The notes beneath the pieces are model-generated. The model was given only the letters and a program-made list of their open reading frames with translations, was not told where the DNA came from and ran no database searches. Shown one piece after another: positions 32,222-39,798 of a DNA stretch of 39,798 nucleotides. The stretch is from Blastomonas sp. CACIA14H2 (lineage in GTDB: Bacteria; Pseudomonadota; Alphaproteobacteria; Sphingomonadales; Sphingomonadaceae), in contig AYSC01000037.1 of NCBI GenBank assembly GCA_000503195.1, positions 1 through 39,798 on the forward strand, in the 5' to 3' direction. Every line of letters starts with the position of its first letter. The stretch's first letter is position 1. Both the position numbers and the translations under genes were made by a program.

Positions 32222-33331
32222 TTATGTAGAGGGTTCGTGTGACGATATCCACCGCCTGAGCATCGGCCAGAGCGTGGTCGGCGCGCTGCCGCCGATGACC
32301 ATGCCGACATGGCCCGATGCCAGCACCTCGCGGCCCGGCACGTCCGGCGAACAGGCGAGTGGCACGATGGCGTCGCTGGCCGAGGCGAATTCCATGATCG
32401 GCCCGCGCACGGCATCCGGGCCGACGCGAATGCCGTCGACAATCCAATCGCCGCTGCCGCTGCGGTCGTCGCGATAAAGCTGTTCGAACAGCTGCGCACC
32501 CAGCGCGAAGGGCAGCGGCTCGCCGCCATTGGCCCAGTCCTCGACCGCCACGAAGCGCCGCGCCGCCGCGCTGCCTTCGGGCATCGCGGCGAACTTGAGA
32601 TATTTCTCCATCAGCTTGGCAGGCGAGAGCGTCCAGAAGCCGTGCTGCATCACCTCCATCGGCACCAGCCCCATGGCCTCGCAGGCGGGGCGGTGGTGCT
32701 GCCACATTGCGGTCAGCTCCTCACGACGCTTGGCCGGATAGCCGTCGAAATGCCAGGGCGTGGCGATGAGCGTCAGGCTGCGCACCTCGATATGGCATGC
32801 GGCCGCCATCGCGATCATGCCGCCCAGGCAATAGCCGACCAGATGCACCGGGCGGCCTAACGCCTGCAGCATCGGCAGCAGCAGCCGGGTGGCGAGATGA
32901 TCGAGATCGTGATCGCGATGCTCGGGCGTGGTCGTGCCCCAGTCGACCAGCGCCGAGGGCAGATCCTGACGGCCCAGCCAGCCCATCAGCGAGCAATCGG
33001 CATCCATGTCGAGCACATGCGGCGCGTTGATGGGAGAGGGGACGAACACGATCGGTGGGGATGTTGCGCTCTGCTCGAGCGTTAACCCTGCTGCACTGCG
33101 CAACATGGCCTTGCCGTGTTGCAGCAAGACTGTCCCGGGTTGGCGCAGAAAGCTGCGATCCGCGCGGCCATAGCGCTCAAGCGCCTGCAAAAGCTGGAGC
33201 AGTCGCGCGGGATCGTCCGCCAGCTGCTGGCGGGCCAGAGCCAGGAAAAGTGGTAAAGGGCGGGGTGCATGTTGCAGTGCACTATGCTGCGGTGCTACAG
33301 TCCCCTGGGATTGAACGGGAGATGCACGCAT
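32222..33331 (-). CDS. PhaC-like alpha/beta hydrolase (compact polyhydroxyalkanoate synthase-like)
   Basis: The 369-residue protein resembles the catalytic half of PHA synthase: VPSPINAPHVLDMDADCSLMGWL matches the PPWINKFYILD-type region, and the nucleophile elbow is GYCLGG with Cys168, not Ser. The likely Asp (SDAIVPL) and His (SGHVGMV) complete a Cys-Asp-His triad. The N-terminal domain of class I synthases (about 560-600 residues in total) is reduced to about 90 residues. It may be a true synthase, a polymer or thioester hydrolase, or a PhaC paralogue. The start is uncertain: the ATG at 33331 overlaps the phaR ATG (CATG). It is probably co-transcribed with the thiolase. Confidence 0.8.
   Translation of the reverse strand: MRASPVQSQGTVAPQHSALQHAPRPLPLFLALARQQLADDPARLLQLLQALERYGRADRSFLRQPGTVLLQHGKAMLRSAAGLTLEQSATSPPIVFVPSPINAPHVLDMDADCSLMGWLGRQDLPSALVDWGTTTPEHRDHDLDHLATRLLLPMLQALGRPVHLVGYCLGGMIAMAAACHIEVRSLTLIATPWHFDGYPAKRREELTAMWQHHRPACEAMGLVPMEVMQHGFWTLSPAKLMEKYLKFAAMPEGSAAARRFVAVEDWANGGEPLPFALGAQLFEQLYRDDRSGSGDWIVDGIRVGPDAVRGPIMEFASASDAIVPLACSPDVPGREVLASGHVGMVIGGSAPTTLWPMLRRWISSHEPST
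33265..33282. promoter_or_regulatory. Candidate PhaR operator
   Basis: GTGCATGTTGCAGTGCAC contains inverted GTGCA/TGCAC arms and the core TTGCAGTGCA, resembling the TGC/GCA-rich sites I recall for PhaR in other alphaproteobacteria. A further TGC-rich stretch follows (TATGCTGC). It lies 47 bases before phaR and would overlap the N-terminal codons of the divergent PhaC-like gene. Confidence 0.5.
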
Positions 33332-33902
33332 GGCCAAATCTGGCACCTCGGATTCGGATGATGTCATCATCATCAAAAAATACGCCAACCGTCGCCTCTA
33401 CAACACCCGGTCGTCGAGCTATATCACGCTGGACTACCTTGCCAAGCTGACCCGCGAAGGCAAGGATTTCCAGGTCGTCGATGCCAAGACCGGCGACGAC
33501 ATCACCCATAACATCCTCACCCAGATCATCATGGAAGAGGAATCGAGCGGCCAGCAGATGCTGCCCGTCGGCTTCCTGCGCGAGCTGATCTCGATGTACG
33601 GCAATTCGATGCAGTCCATGATCCCGCAATATCTCGAAGCCTCGATGGAAGCTTTCCGCAAGAACCAGGAAAAGTTCCAGAGCGCGATGGAAGGCAGCAT
33701 CAAGAACAGCCCGTTCGCGCAGCTTGCGCGGCAGAACCTGGCGATGTTCGAAGCCGCATCGAGCGCGTTCAGCCCGCGCAAGGACAAGCCGGCAAGCCCG
33801 GCTCAGCCAGTTGCCGCCTCGTCGGATGACGAAATCGCCGCGCTCAAGGCCCAGCTTTCGGCCATGCAGCGCAAGATCGACGATCTTGTCGACAAGAAAT
33901 AA
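33330..33902 (+). CDS. phaR: Polyhydroxyalkanoate synthesis repressor
   Basis: DNA-binding protein that also binds the polymer and releases its operators when granules form. The 190-residue protein has the PHA accumulation regulator DNA-binding domain (about 12-72: IIIKKYANRRLYNT, SSYITLDYLA, DFQVVDAKTGDDIT), then the PHB-associated helices (GFLRELISMYGNSMQSMIPQYLEASMEAF) and a short C-terminal coiled coil (DDEIAALKAQLSAMQRKIDDL). GGGAG lies nine bases before the ATG. It is divergent to the PhaC-like/thiolase pair, the usual target arrangement. Confidence 0.94.
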   Translation: MAKSGTSDSDDVIIIKKYANRRLYNTRSSSYITLDYLAKLTREGKDFQVVDAKTGDDITHNILTQIIMEEESSGQQMLPVGFLRELISMYGNSMQSMIPQYLEASMEAFRKNQEKFQSAMEGSIKNSPFAQLARQNLAMFEAASSAFSPRKDKPASPAQPVAASSDDEIAALKAQLSAMQRKIDDLVDKK

Positions 33903-33924
33903 CCGGTTCGCGGCCTGGAACGGA

Positions 33925-33956
33925 AACAGGCAATTGCCTGTTGGCTCGGCAGAGCC
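33925..33956. repeat. Adjacent palindrome and hairpin between phaR and proS
   Basis: AACAGGCAATTGCCTGTT (33925-33942) is a perfect 18-base palindrome. GGCTC, GGCA, GAGCC (33943-33956) follows immediately. The pair lies 41 bases upstream of proS and 23 bases after phaR. It could be a dimeric regulator site or a terminator/attenuator; no T run follows. Confidence 0.55.
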
Positions 33957-33996
33957 TAGGCACGCGGGCCTCATTCGATTGCAGGACTGAATTCAC

Positions 33997-35529
33997 GTGA
34001 GCCAGAAGAACGCACTGCCCGTCACCCGGCAGGAAGATTTTGCCGCCTGGTATCAGGCTGTCATCCAGGAAGCCGATCTCGCCGAGGAATCGGGCGTGCG
34101 CGGCTGCATGATCATGCGCCCCTGGGGCTATGGCATCTGGGAACGCATCCAGATGCTGCTCGACCGCAAGATCAAGGAATCGGGCCACGAGAACTGCTAT
34201 TTCCCGCTGTTCATCCCCTTGAGCTATTTCGCCAAGGAGGCCGAGCATGTCGAAGGCTTTGCCAAGGAAATGGCGGTCGTCACGCACCACAGGCTGAAGA
34301 TGGAAGACGGCGCGCTGGTCGTCGATCCCGAGGCGAAGCTCGAAGAACCGCTGGTCGTCCGCCCTACCTCGGAAACGGTGATCGGCACCGCCTTCTCGCG
34401 CTGGCTGCAGAGCTGGCGCGATCTGCCGATCATGGTCAACCAATGGGCCAATGTCGTGCGCTGGGAAATGCGCACCCGCATGTTCCTGCGCACCTCGGAA
34501 TTCCTGTGGCAGGAAGGCCATACCGCGCACGAGAACGAGGCGGACGCGATGAGCGAGACGCTGACCATCCTGCAGATGTACCGCGATTTCGCGCAGGGCC
34601 CGCTCGCCATGCCGGTGATCGCAGGCGAAAAGCCCGAGAACGAGCGCTTCCCCGGCGCGGTCGCGACCTATTCGATCGAGGCGATGATGCAGGACGGCAA
34701 GGCGCTGCAGGCAGGCACCTCGCACTATCTCGGCCAGAATTTCGCGCACGCGCAGAACATCCGCTTCCAGGATCGCGAGGGGCAGTTCCAGTTCGCGCAC
34801 ACCACGAGCTGGGGCGTGTCGACGCGTCTGGTCGGCGGCGTCATCATGACGCATGGCGATGACGATGGCCTGAAGGTTCCGCCGCAGATCGCGCCGCACC
34901 AGATCGTGATTGTGCCGATGCTGCGCGAGACGCCCGAGGACGAGGCGCTGCTGGCCTATTGCACCAAGATCCGCAACGCGCTGATCGATGCCTCGGCGTT
35001 CGGCGAGCCGCTGCGCGTGCTGATCGACAAGAAGCCCGGCAAGGCCGGTCCCAAGCGCTGGGGCTGGGTCAAGAAGGGCGCACCGATCATCCTCGAGATC
35101 GGTGGCCGCGATGCCGCGGGCGAACAGGTGACGATGCTGCGCCGCGACTCGCTCTATGGCGAGGACGGCAAGCTCGCCAACCAGGCGATGCACTGGGAAT
35201 CGTTCGTCGGCCAGGCCCCGGCGCTGCTCGACCAGATCCAGACGCTGATGTTCTGCTCGGCCAAGGCGCGGCTCGATGCCGAGATCCGCGAGGACGTGAC
35301 CAATCTCGAAGGGCTGAAGGCGCATTTCGAGCGTAGCAAGTACCCCGGCTGGGTCGCGGTGGACTGGTGCCGCCCGACCGGCGAGGCGCTCGACAAGGTG
35401 GTCGAGCAGTTGAAGGCGCTGAAGCTCACCATCCGCAACACGCCCGAGGGTTCGGCCCCGGCTGGCGCAACCTGCTTCTTCACCGGCGGTCCTGCGGTCG
35501 AGCGCGTGCTGCTCGCCCGGGCGTATTGA
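33997..35529 (+). CDS. proS: Prolyl-tRNA synthetase, archaeal/eukaryotic-like (type 3)
   Basis: Charges tRNA-Pro with proline. The 510-residue class II synthetase shows motif 2 around VRWEMRTRMFLRTSEFLWQEGHTAH, the EHVEGFAKEMAVVTHH region and RPTSETVI, which belong to the archaeal/eukaryotic-type branch. The bacterial editing insertion is absent. A C-terminal extension ends in a terminal tyrosine (LLARAY), as in that branch, where the tail reaches the active site. The start is GTG with CAGGA upstream. rnr follows after 7 bases, so the two are probably co-transcribed. Confidence 0.94.
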   Translation: MSQKNALPVTRQEDFAAWYQAVIQEADLAEESGVRGCMIMRPWGYGIWERIQMLLDRKIKESGHENCYFPLFIPLSYFAKEAEHVEGFAKEMAVVTHHRLKMEDGALVVDPEAKLEEPLVVRPTSETVIGTAFSRWLQSWRDLPIMVNQWANVVRWEMRTRMFLRTSEFLWQEGHTAHENEADAMSETLTILQMYRDFAQGPLAMPVIAGEKPENERFPGAVATYSIEAMMQDGKALQAGTSHYLGQNFAHAQNIRFQDREGQFQFAHTTSWGVSTRLVGGVIMTHGDDDGLKVPPQIAPHQIVIVPMLRETPEDEALLAYCTKIRNALIDASAFGEPLRVLIDKKPGKAGPKRWGWVKKGAPIILEIGGRDAAGEQVTMLRRDSLYGEDGKLANQAMHWESFVGQAPALLDQIQTLMFCSAKARLDAEIREDVTNLEGLKAHFERSKYPGWVAVDWCRPTGEALDKVVEQLKALKLTIRNTPEGSAPAGATCFFTGGPAVERVLLARAY

Positions 35530-35536
35530 GTCCGGG

Positions 35537-37837
35537 GTGGCGGGCGCTCGCTCAGGCAAGGGAAAGCCGGATCGTGCTGCGGCGGGGATGCCCAGCCGCG
35601 ACGAGATCCTGAAATTCCTCGGCGAAAGCCAGGATGCCGCGGGCAAGCGCGAGATCGCCAAGCATTTCCGGCTCAAGGGCGCGGAGAAGATCGCGCTCAA
35701 GGCGCTGCTCAAGGACATGGCCGATGAAGGCCTGATCGACAGCGCCAAGGGCCGGGCCTTCCACAAGATGGGCGGACTGCCCAAGGTCACCGTGCTCAAG
35801 GTGATCGAGGCCGATGGGCGCGATCTTATCGCGATACCGGACAACTGGCAGGCCGAGGGCGTGCCGATGCCGCGCGTGCGCCTCTCCGAACGCGGCCGTT
35901 CGGCGCTGGCGGTCGGCGACCGGGTGCTGGCGCGCACCGAAGAGGCAGGCAGCGGCTATCGTGGCTTCGTGATGAAGAAGCTCCAGCGCGCGAGCGAACA
36001 GCTGCTCGGTGTGGTCGAGAAGGGCGACGGGCGCAAGCTGTGGCTCAAGCCGGTCGACAAGCGCATCCGCCGCATGGTGCCGATCTCCGATGCCGGCAAT
36101 GCCGAGCCGGGGCAACTGGTGCTGGCAGAGCAGCATGGCCAGCGCGACCGGGTCAGCGCGAAGGTGACCGAGGTCTTGGGCGAACCCTTCGCGCCGCGCT
36201 CGTTCAGCCTGATCGCGATCCACAAATACGGCATTCCGCATGACTTTCCGCCCGAGGCGATCGACGAGGCCGAGCGCGCCGCGAAGCTGCCGCTCTCGGC
36301 CGATCATCGCGAGGACCTGCGCCATATTCCCATCGTCGCGATCGATCCGGTCGACGCGCGCGATCATGACGATGCGATCTGGGCGACGCCGGATGACGAT
36401 CCCGCCAATGCGGGCGGCTATCGCGCGATCGTCGCAATCGCCGATGTCAGCTATTATGTCCGCCCCGGAGGCGTGATCGATCGAGCGGCGCGCAAGCGCG
36501 GTAACAGCGTCTATTTCCCCGACCGCGTCGTGCCGATGCTTCCCGAAATACTTTCGGCGGACATGTGTTCGCTCAAGGCCGGGCAGGACCGCGCGGCGAT
36601 GGTGTGCCATCTCGTCATCGATGCTTCGGGCAAGCTCAGGAACTGGCGCTTCACCCGCGCGCTGGTGCGGCTGGCGGCCAATATCGCCTATGAGGACGCG
36701 CAGGCGGCGATCGATGGCGCGAAGCCGCACGAACTGACCGACAGTGTTCTCAAGCCGCTCTGGGCGTGCTGGAAGCTGCTGTTCAAGGCGCGCGAGGCGC
36801 GCGAGCCGCTTGATCTCGACCTGCCCGAGCGGCGGATCGTGCTCGACGAGGCCGGGCGCATCGTCAGCGTTGCGGTGCGCGAGCGCCTCGATGCGCACCG
36901 GCTGGTCGAGGATTTCATGATCGCCGCCAATGTCGCTGCGGCCAAGGCACTCGAGGCGAAAAAGGCGCCGGTGGTCTACCGCGTCCACGAACCGCCCTCG
37001 CGCGAGAAGCTGGTCGCGCTCAAGGACTATCTCGCGACGTTCGATATCAGCTTCGCGTTGGGTCAGGTCGTGCGGCCCGCCACCTTCAATGGTATTCTCG
37101 CCAGGGTCAGCGACGATACGGTCAAGCCGCTGGTGATGGAGCAGGTGCTGCGCAGCCAAACCCAGGCCTATTACGGGCCGCGCAACATGGGGCATTTCGG
37201 GCTGTCGCTCGCGTCCTACGGCCATTTCACCAGCCCGATCCGCCGCTATGCCGATCTGCTGCTGCACCGCGCGCTCGTCGATGCGCATGGGCTGGAGCAG
37301 CCGCCCGCGCCGAAGCTTGACCTTCCGCCGACCACGGGGCTGGCCGAGCACGATGCCGCCTCGCTCGACCGCATCTGCGAGCTGATCAGCGGGTTCGAGC
37401 GCCGCGCGATGGAGGCCGAGCGCGAGACGGTCGACCGCTATGTCGCCGCGTTCCTTGCCACCAAGGTCGGCGAGATTCACAAGGTGCGCATCACCGGTGT
37501 GCAGAGCTTCGGCTTTTTCGCGACGATCGAGGAATTTGGCGGCGACGGGCTGGTCCCGGTCTCGACCCTGGGCGCGGAGCGCTTCTGGTATGACGAGGCA
37601 TCGCAGACATTGACCGGCGAGACCAGTGGCGATCGCTATGCGGTGGGGCAGCGGCTCGAACTGCGGCTGGCCGAGGCCGATCCGGTCACCGGCGCGATCA
37701 AGTTCGAACTGCCCGAGGGCGGCAATTACATGCCCGGCCCTCCGCCGCGCGGGAAAGGGCCCGGCCACCGCCCCGGCGGTCGTCCGCCGATCAAGCGGCG
37801 CGGGCGCCCTGCCAATATCCGTCACCAGAGCCGCTGA
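35537..37837 (+). CDS. rnr: Ribonuclease R
   Basis: Processive 3'-5' exoribonuclease able to degrade structured RNA. The protein has up to 766 residues: a helix-turn-helix-like N-terminal region (REIAKHFRLKGAEKIALKALLKDM), cold-shock-type domains, the RNB catalytic domain with DPVDARDHDDA (metal-binding Asp residues) and SPIRRYADLLLHR, an S1 domain (VGEIHKVRITGVQSFGFF) and a Pro/Arg-rich basic tail (RGKGPGHRPGGRPPIKRRGR). The GTG at 35537 follows the proS stop by 7 bases; the ATG at 35588 is the alternative. It ends six bases from the convergent stress-protein stop. Confidence 0.95.
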   Translation: MAGARSGKGKPDRAAAGMPSRDEILKFLGESQDAAGKREIAKHFRLKGAEKIALKALLKDMADEGLIDSAKGRAFHKMGGLPKVTVLKVIEADGRDLIAIPDNWQAEGVPMPRVRLSERGRSALAVGDRVLARTEEAGSGYRGFVMKKLQRASEQLLGVVEKGDGRKLWLKPVDKRIRRMVPISDAGNAEPGQLVLAEQHGQRDRVSAKVTEVLGEPFAPRSFSLIAIHKYGIPHDFPPEAIDEAERAAKLPLSADHREDLRHIPIVAIDPVDARDHDDAIWATPDDDPANAGGYRAIVAIADVSYYVRPGGVIDRAARKRGNSVYFPDRVVPMLPEILSADMCSLKAGQDRAAMVCHLVIDASGKLRNWRFTRALVRLAANIAYEDAQAAIDGAKPHELTDSVLKPLWACWKLLFKAREAREPLDLDLPERRIVLDEAGRIVSVAVRERLDAHRLVEDFMIAANVAAAKALEAKKAPVVYRVHEPPSREKLVALKDYLATFDISFALGQVVRPATFNGILARVSDDTVKPLVMEQVLRSQTQAYYGPRNMGHFGLSLASYGHFTSPIRRYADLLLHRALVDAHGLEQPPAPKLDLPPTTGLAEHDAASLDRICELISGFERRAMEAERETVDRYVAAFLATKVGEIHKVRITGVQSFGFFATIEEFGGDGLVPVSTLGAERFWYDEASQTLTGETSGDRYAVGQRLELRLAEADPVTGAIKFELPEGGNYMPGPPPRGKGPGHRPGGRPPIKRRGRPANIRHQSR

Positions 37838-37843
37838 CGCGGA

Positions 37844-38299
37844 TCAGGACATCCGGTCGATTTCTTCGTCGGAAAGACCGCCGGGTACGATGGTCACGGG
37901 GCAGGGCAGCGCGCCCGCATCGGCTCCGGCAAAATGGGTGATCAGCGGACCCGGCGCGCCGGTGGCGGCAGCCCCCAGCACCAGCATCGCGAGGTCCGGG
38001 CAACTCGCCATGTAATTGCGGATCTCCTTGGTGGCATCGCCCATGCGCACCGTGATCATCGGGCGCTGACCCATGTCCTCGAACAACGTGCCCGCCGCAT
38101 CGGTGACCAGGGCTTCGGCGCGGCTGCGCGCCTCGTCCTCGATCGTCGCCTGCACGCCGCCCCAGGCGACGAAATCCTGCTTGGGCACCAGCGCCAGGAT
38201 ATGCACCTGCCCCCCGGTATGCTGCGCGCGGCGCGAAGCGAAACGCAGCGCGGTCAACGCCTCGCTCGTCTCATCCATGATGACCAGATACACCCGCAT
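37844..38299 (-). CDS. Universal stress protein (UspA family)
   Basis: The 151-residue single-domain protein starts MRVYLVIMDETSEALTALRFASRRA, the family's first strand-helix unit. It continues with HILALVP, a long charged helix (IEDEARSRAEALV) and a final LVLGAAATG...CPVTIVPGG strand region. The nucleotide-binding glycine pattern is degenerate (GAAATGAPGPL), so ATP binding is uncertain. The longer frame to 38356 lacks family character. It lies divergent to the pyruvate dehydrogenase E2 gene (132-base gap). The biological role of this member is unknown. Confidence 0.88.
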   Translation of the reverse strand: MRVYLVIMDETSEALTALRFASRRAQHTGGQVHILALVPKQDFVAWGGVQATIEDEARSRAEALVTDAAGTLFEDMGQRPMITVRMGDATKEIRNYMASCPDLAMLVLGAAATGAPGPLITHFAGADAGALPCPVTIVPGGLSDEEIDRMS

Positions 38300-38431
38300 A
38301 TTTTCGCTGCCCCGTTTGCTGCGCGGCAGACTGCGCCAAAATGATGGGTGTGGCAAGGGTCTGCCCCCTTGACCCTACGGCTTGAAGCGTCGAGAACGGC
38401 CCCGGTCACTGAATCGGGGGAAAGACACCCA

Positions 38432-39742
38432 ATGCCTATCAATCTGAAAATGCCCGCCCTCTCGCCGACGATGGAGGAAGGCACGCTCGCCAAATGGCTG
38501 GTCAAGGAGGGCGATACCGTCGCGTCCGGCGACCTCTTGGCCGAGATCGAGACCGACAAGGCAACCATGGAATTCGAAGCGGTCGACGAGGGCGTGGTCA
38601 CGAAAATCCTGATCCCCGCCGGCACCGACAATGTGAAGGTGGGCGAGGTGATCGCGATCATCGCGGCCGAGGGCGAGGATGTGAGCGATGCGCCCGCTGC
38701 CGCTGCTCCGGCGCCTGCACCCGCCCCCGCTCCGGCACCCGAAGCCAAGGCGGAGGCCGCGCCCGCACCTGCACCTGCGCCCGCGCCTGCGCCGACCCCT
38801 GCGCCGTCGGCCGCTGCCGCTGCGGGCGATGACCGCATCAAGGCCAGCCCGCTCGCCAAGCGCATTGCGGCCGCCAAGGGCATCGATCTTGCGACGGTCA
38901 AGGGTACCGGCCCCGGGGGCCGCATCGTCAAGGCCGATGTCGAAGACGCCAAGCCTGGCGAGGCCAGGGCTGCCGCTCCTCAGGCCGCTGCGCCTGCCGC
39001 TGCCGCTCCGACGCCAGCGCCTGCGGCCGCCCCTGCGCCGTTCACCACCGACATTCCGCACGAGGCGAGCAAGCTCTCGAACATGCGCAAGACGATCGCG
39101 CGCCGCCTGACCGAGGCGAAGCAGACGATCCCGCACATCTATCTCACCGTCGATGTCCAGCTCGACAAGCTGCTCAAGCTGCGCGCCGAACTCAACAAGG
39201 CGCTCGAGGCGCAGGGTGTGAAGCTCTCGGTCAACGACCTGCTGATCAAGGCACTCGCCAAGAGCCTGATCCAGGTGCCCAAGTGCAACGTCACCTTCGC
39301 GGGCGACCAGCTGATCAGCTACCAGCGTGCCGACATCTCGGTCGCGGTCAGCACGCCTGCGGGCCTGATCACGCCGATCATCGTCGGCGCGGAGACCAAG
39401 GCTGTCGGCGCGATCTCGACCGAGATGAAGGAGCTGGCGAACCGTGCCAAGGACGGCAAGCTGCAGCCGCACGAATATCAGGGCGGTACGGCCAGCCTGT
39501 CGAACATGGGCATGTTCGGCATCAAGCATTTCGAGGCGGTCATCAACCCGCCCCAGGGCATGATCATGGCGATCGGCGCGGGCGAGAAGCGGCCCTATAT
39601 CGTCGATGACGCGCTCGGCATCGCAACGGTGATGAGCGCCACCGGCAGCTTCGACCACCGCGCCATCGACGGCGCCGATGGTGCACAGCTGATGGCGGCA
39701 TTCAAGGACCTGTGCGAGAACCCGCTGGGGATGCTGGCTTGA
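38432..39742 (+). CDS. pdhC: Pyruvate dehydrogenase complex dihydrolipoamide acetyltransferase (E2)
   Basis: Forms the core of the pyruvate dehydrogenase complex and transfers the acetyl group to CoA. The 436-residue protein has one lipoyl domain (1-80, lipoyl Lys43 in [11 protein letters not shown]), an Ala/Pro-rich linker, a peripheral-subunit-binding domain ([17 protein letters not shown]...[13 protein letters not shown]), a second Ala/Pro linker, and the catalytic domain with [12 protein letters not shown] near the end. [16 protein letters not shown] is the PDH-type form rather than oxoglutarate or branched-chain. The ATG follows GGGGGAAAG. The E1 genes, often upstream in alphaproteobacteria, are not next to it. 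Confidence 0.95.
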   Translation: MPINLKMPALSPTMEEGTLAKWLVKEGDTVASGDLLAEIETDKATMEFEAVDEGVVTKILIPAGTDNVKVGEVIAIIAAEGEDVSDAPAAAAPAPAPAPAPAPEAKAEAAPAPAPAPAPAPTPAPSAAAAAGDDRIKASPLAKRIAAAKGIDLATVKGTGPGGRIVKADVEDAKPGEARAAAPQAAAPAAAAPTPAPAAAPAPFTTDIPHEASKLSNMRKTIARRLTEAKQTIPHIYLTVDVQLDKLLKLRAELNKALEAQGVKLSVNDLLIKALAKSLIQVPKCNVTFAGDQLISYQRADISVAVSTPAGLITPIIVGAETKAVGAISTEMKELANRAKDGKLQPHEYQGGTASLSNMGMFGIKHFEAVINPPQGMIMAIGAGEKRPYIVDDALGIATVMSATGSFDHRAIDGADGAQLMAAFKDLCENPLGMLA

Positions 39743-39774
39743 GTTGAGTTCGCGATCGGAAGCTGCGCTGATAG

Positions 39775-39798
39775 CCCCTCTCCCCCGCGGGAGAGGGG
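39775..39798. repeat. Terminal hairpin of the CCCTCTCCC repeat family
   Basis: CCCCTCTCCC, loop CCGC, GGGAGAGGGG is a perfect ten-base stem ending at the window edge, 32 bases after pdhC. It matches the hairpins at 55-74 and 21215-21237. The element may continue beyond the window. It could serve as the 3' end of the pdhC transcript. Confidence 0.7.

Noticed and set aside
35552-37825. Minus-strand 757-codon open frame opposite rnr
   Set aside because: It is a shadow of RNase R; no recognisable protein family.

Overview
The window is GC-rich, almost fully coding chromosomal DNA from an alphaproteobacterium. Sphingomonadales (a Sphingomonas/Sphingopyxis/Blastomonas-like genus) is the best guess. 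The reasons are an atpHAGD operon without the Fo genes, a PhaR/PhaC-like pair, an archaeal/eukaryotic-type ProRS, a pccR-pccB methylmalonyl-CoA locus, and short palindromic intergenic repeats that I associate with sphingomonads. I see no tRNA, rRNA, insertion sequence, prophage or CRISPR array, and no stretch over 300 bases without a gene.

Layout: (1) 1-4639, minus strand: the F1 ATP synthase genes atpH-atpA-atpG-atpD, with atpC expected just beyond the left edge. (2) 4907-9789: accessory-looking genes, namely an orphan chemoreceptor, a DUF1203 protein translationally coupled to an Ada-type alkylation response protein, and a membrane-anchored trypsin-like protease. (3) 9814-14416, minus strand: lepB-rnc-era followed by priA, which is split by one base in a six-C run. 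(4) 14540-17439: pgi and glutathione reductase. (5) 17458-28149: a propionyl-CoA assimilation locus. The ScfR-family regulator PccR faces pccB across an intergenic region carrying two TTTGCAA boxes; then follow methylmalonyl-CoA epimerase, a crotonase-fold protein, methylmalonyl-CoA mutase, biotin synthase, an exported alpha/beta hydrolase and the biotinylated subunit pccA. (6) 28265-30902: an MHS-type MFS transporter with a large periplasmic insert, and alanine racemase. (7) 31007-33902: a polyhydroxyalkanoate module, with acetyl-CoA acetyltransferase and a compact PhaC-like cysteine hydrolase on the minus strand facing phaR. (8) 33997-39742: proS, RNase R, a universal stress protein and the pyruvate dehydrogenase E2 subunit.

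Working together: PccA/PccB, the epimerase and the mutase convert propionyl-CoA to succinyl-CoA. Biotin synthase sits inside the same gene run and can supply the PccA cofactor, and PccR probably senses an acyl-CoA intermediate. The PHA genes handle acetyl-CoA/hydroxyacyl-CoA carbon storage, with PhaR as the likely polymer-responsive repressor.

The most interesting items are: the PccR operator candidate with 15-bp spacing; bioB and a signal-peptide hydrolase embedded in the propionate locus; a crotonase lacking both hydratase glutamates; the compact PhaC-like enzyme whose start codon overlaps that of phaR; hairpins placed after exactly those ATP synthase genes that encode the three-copy subunits; the priA frameshift; and at least three recognisable palindromic repeat types. 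I did not find a clearly new multi-gene system; these are odd local arrangements of recognisable families.
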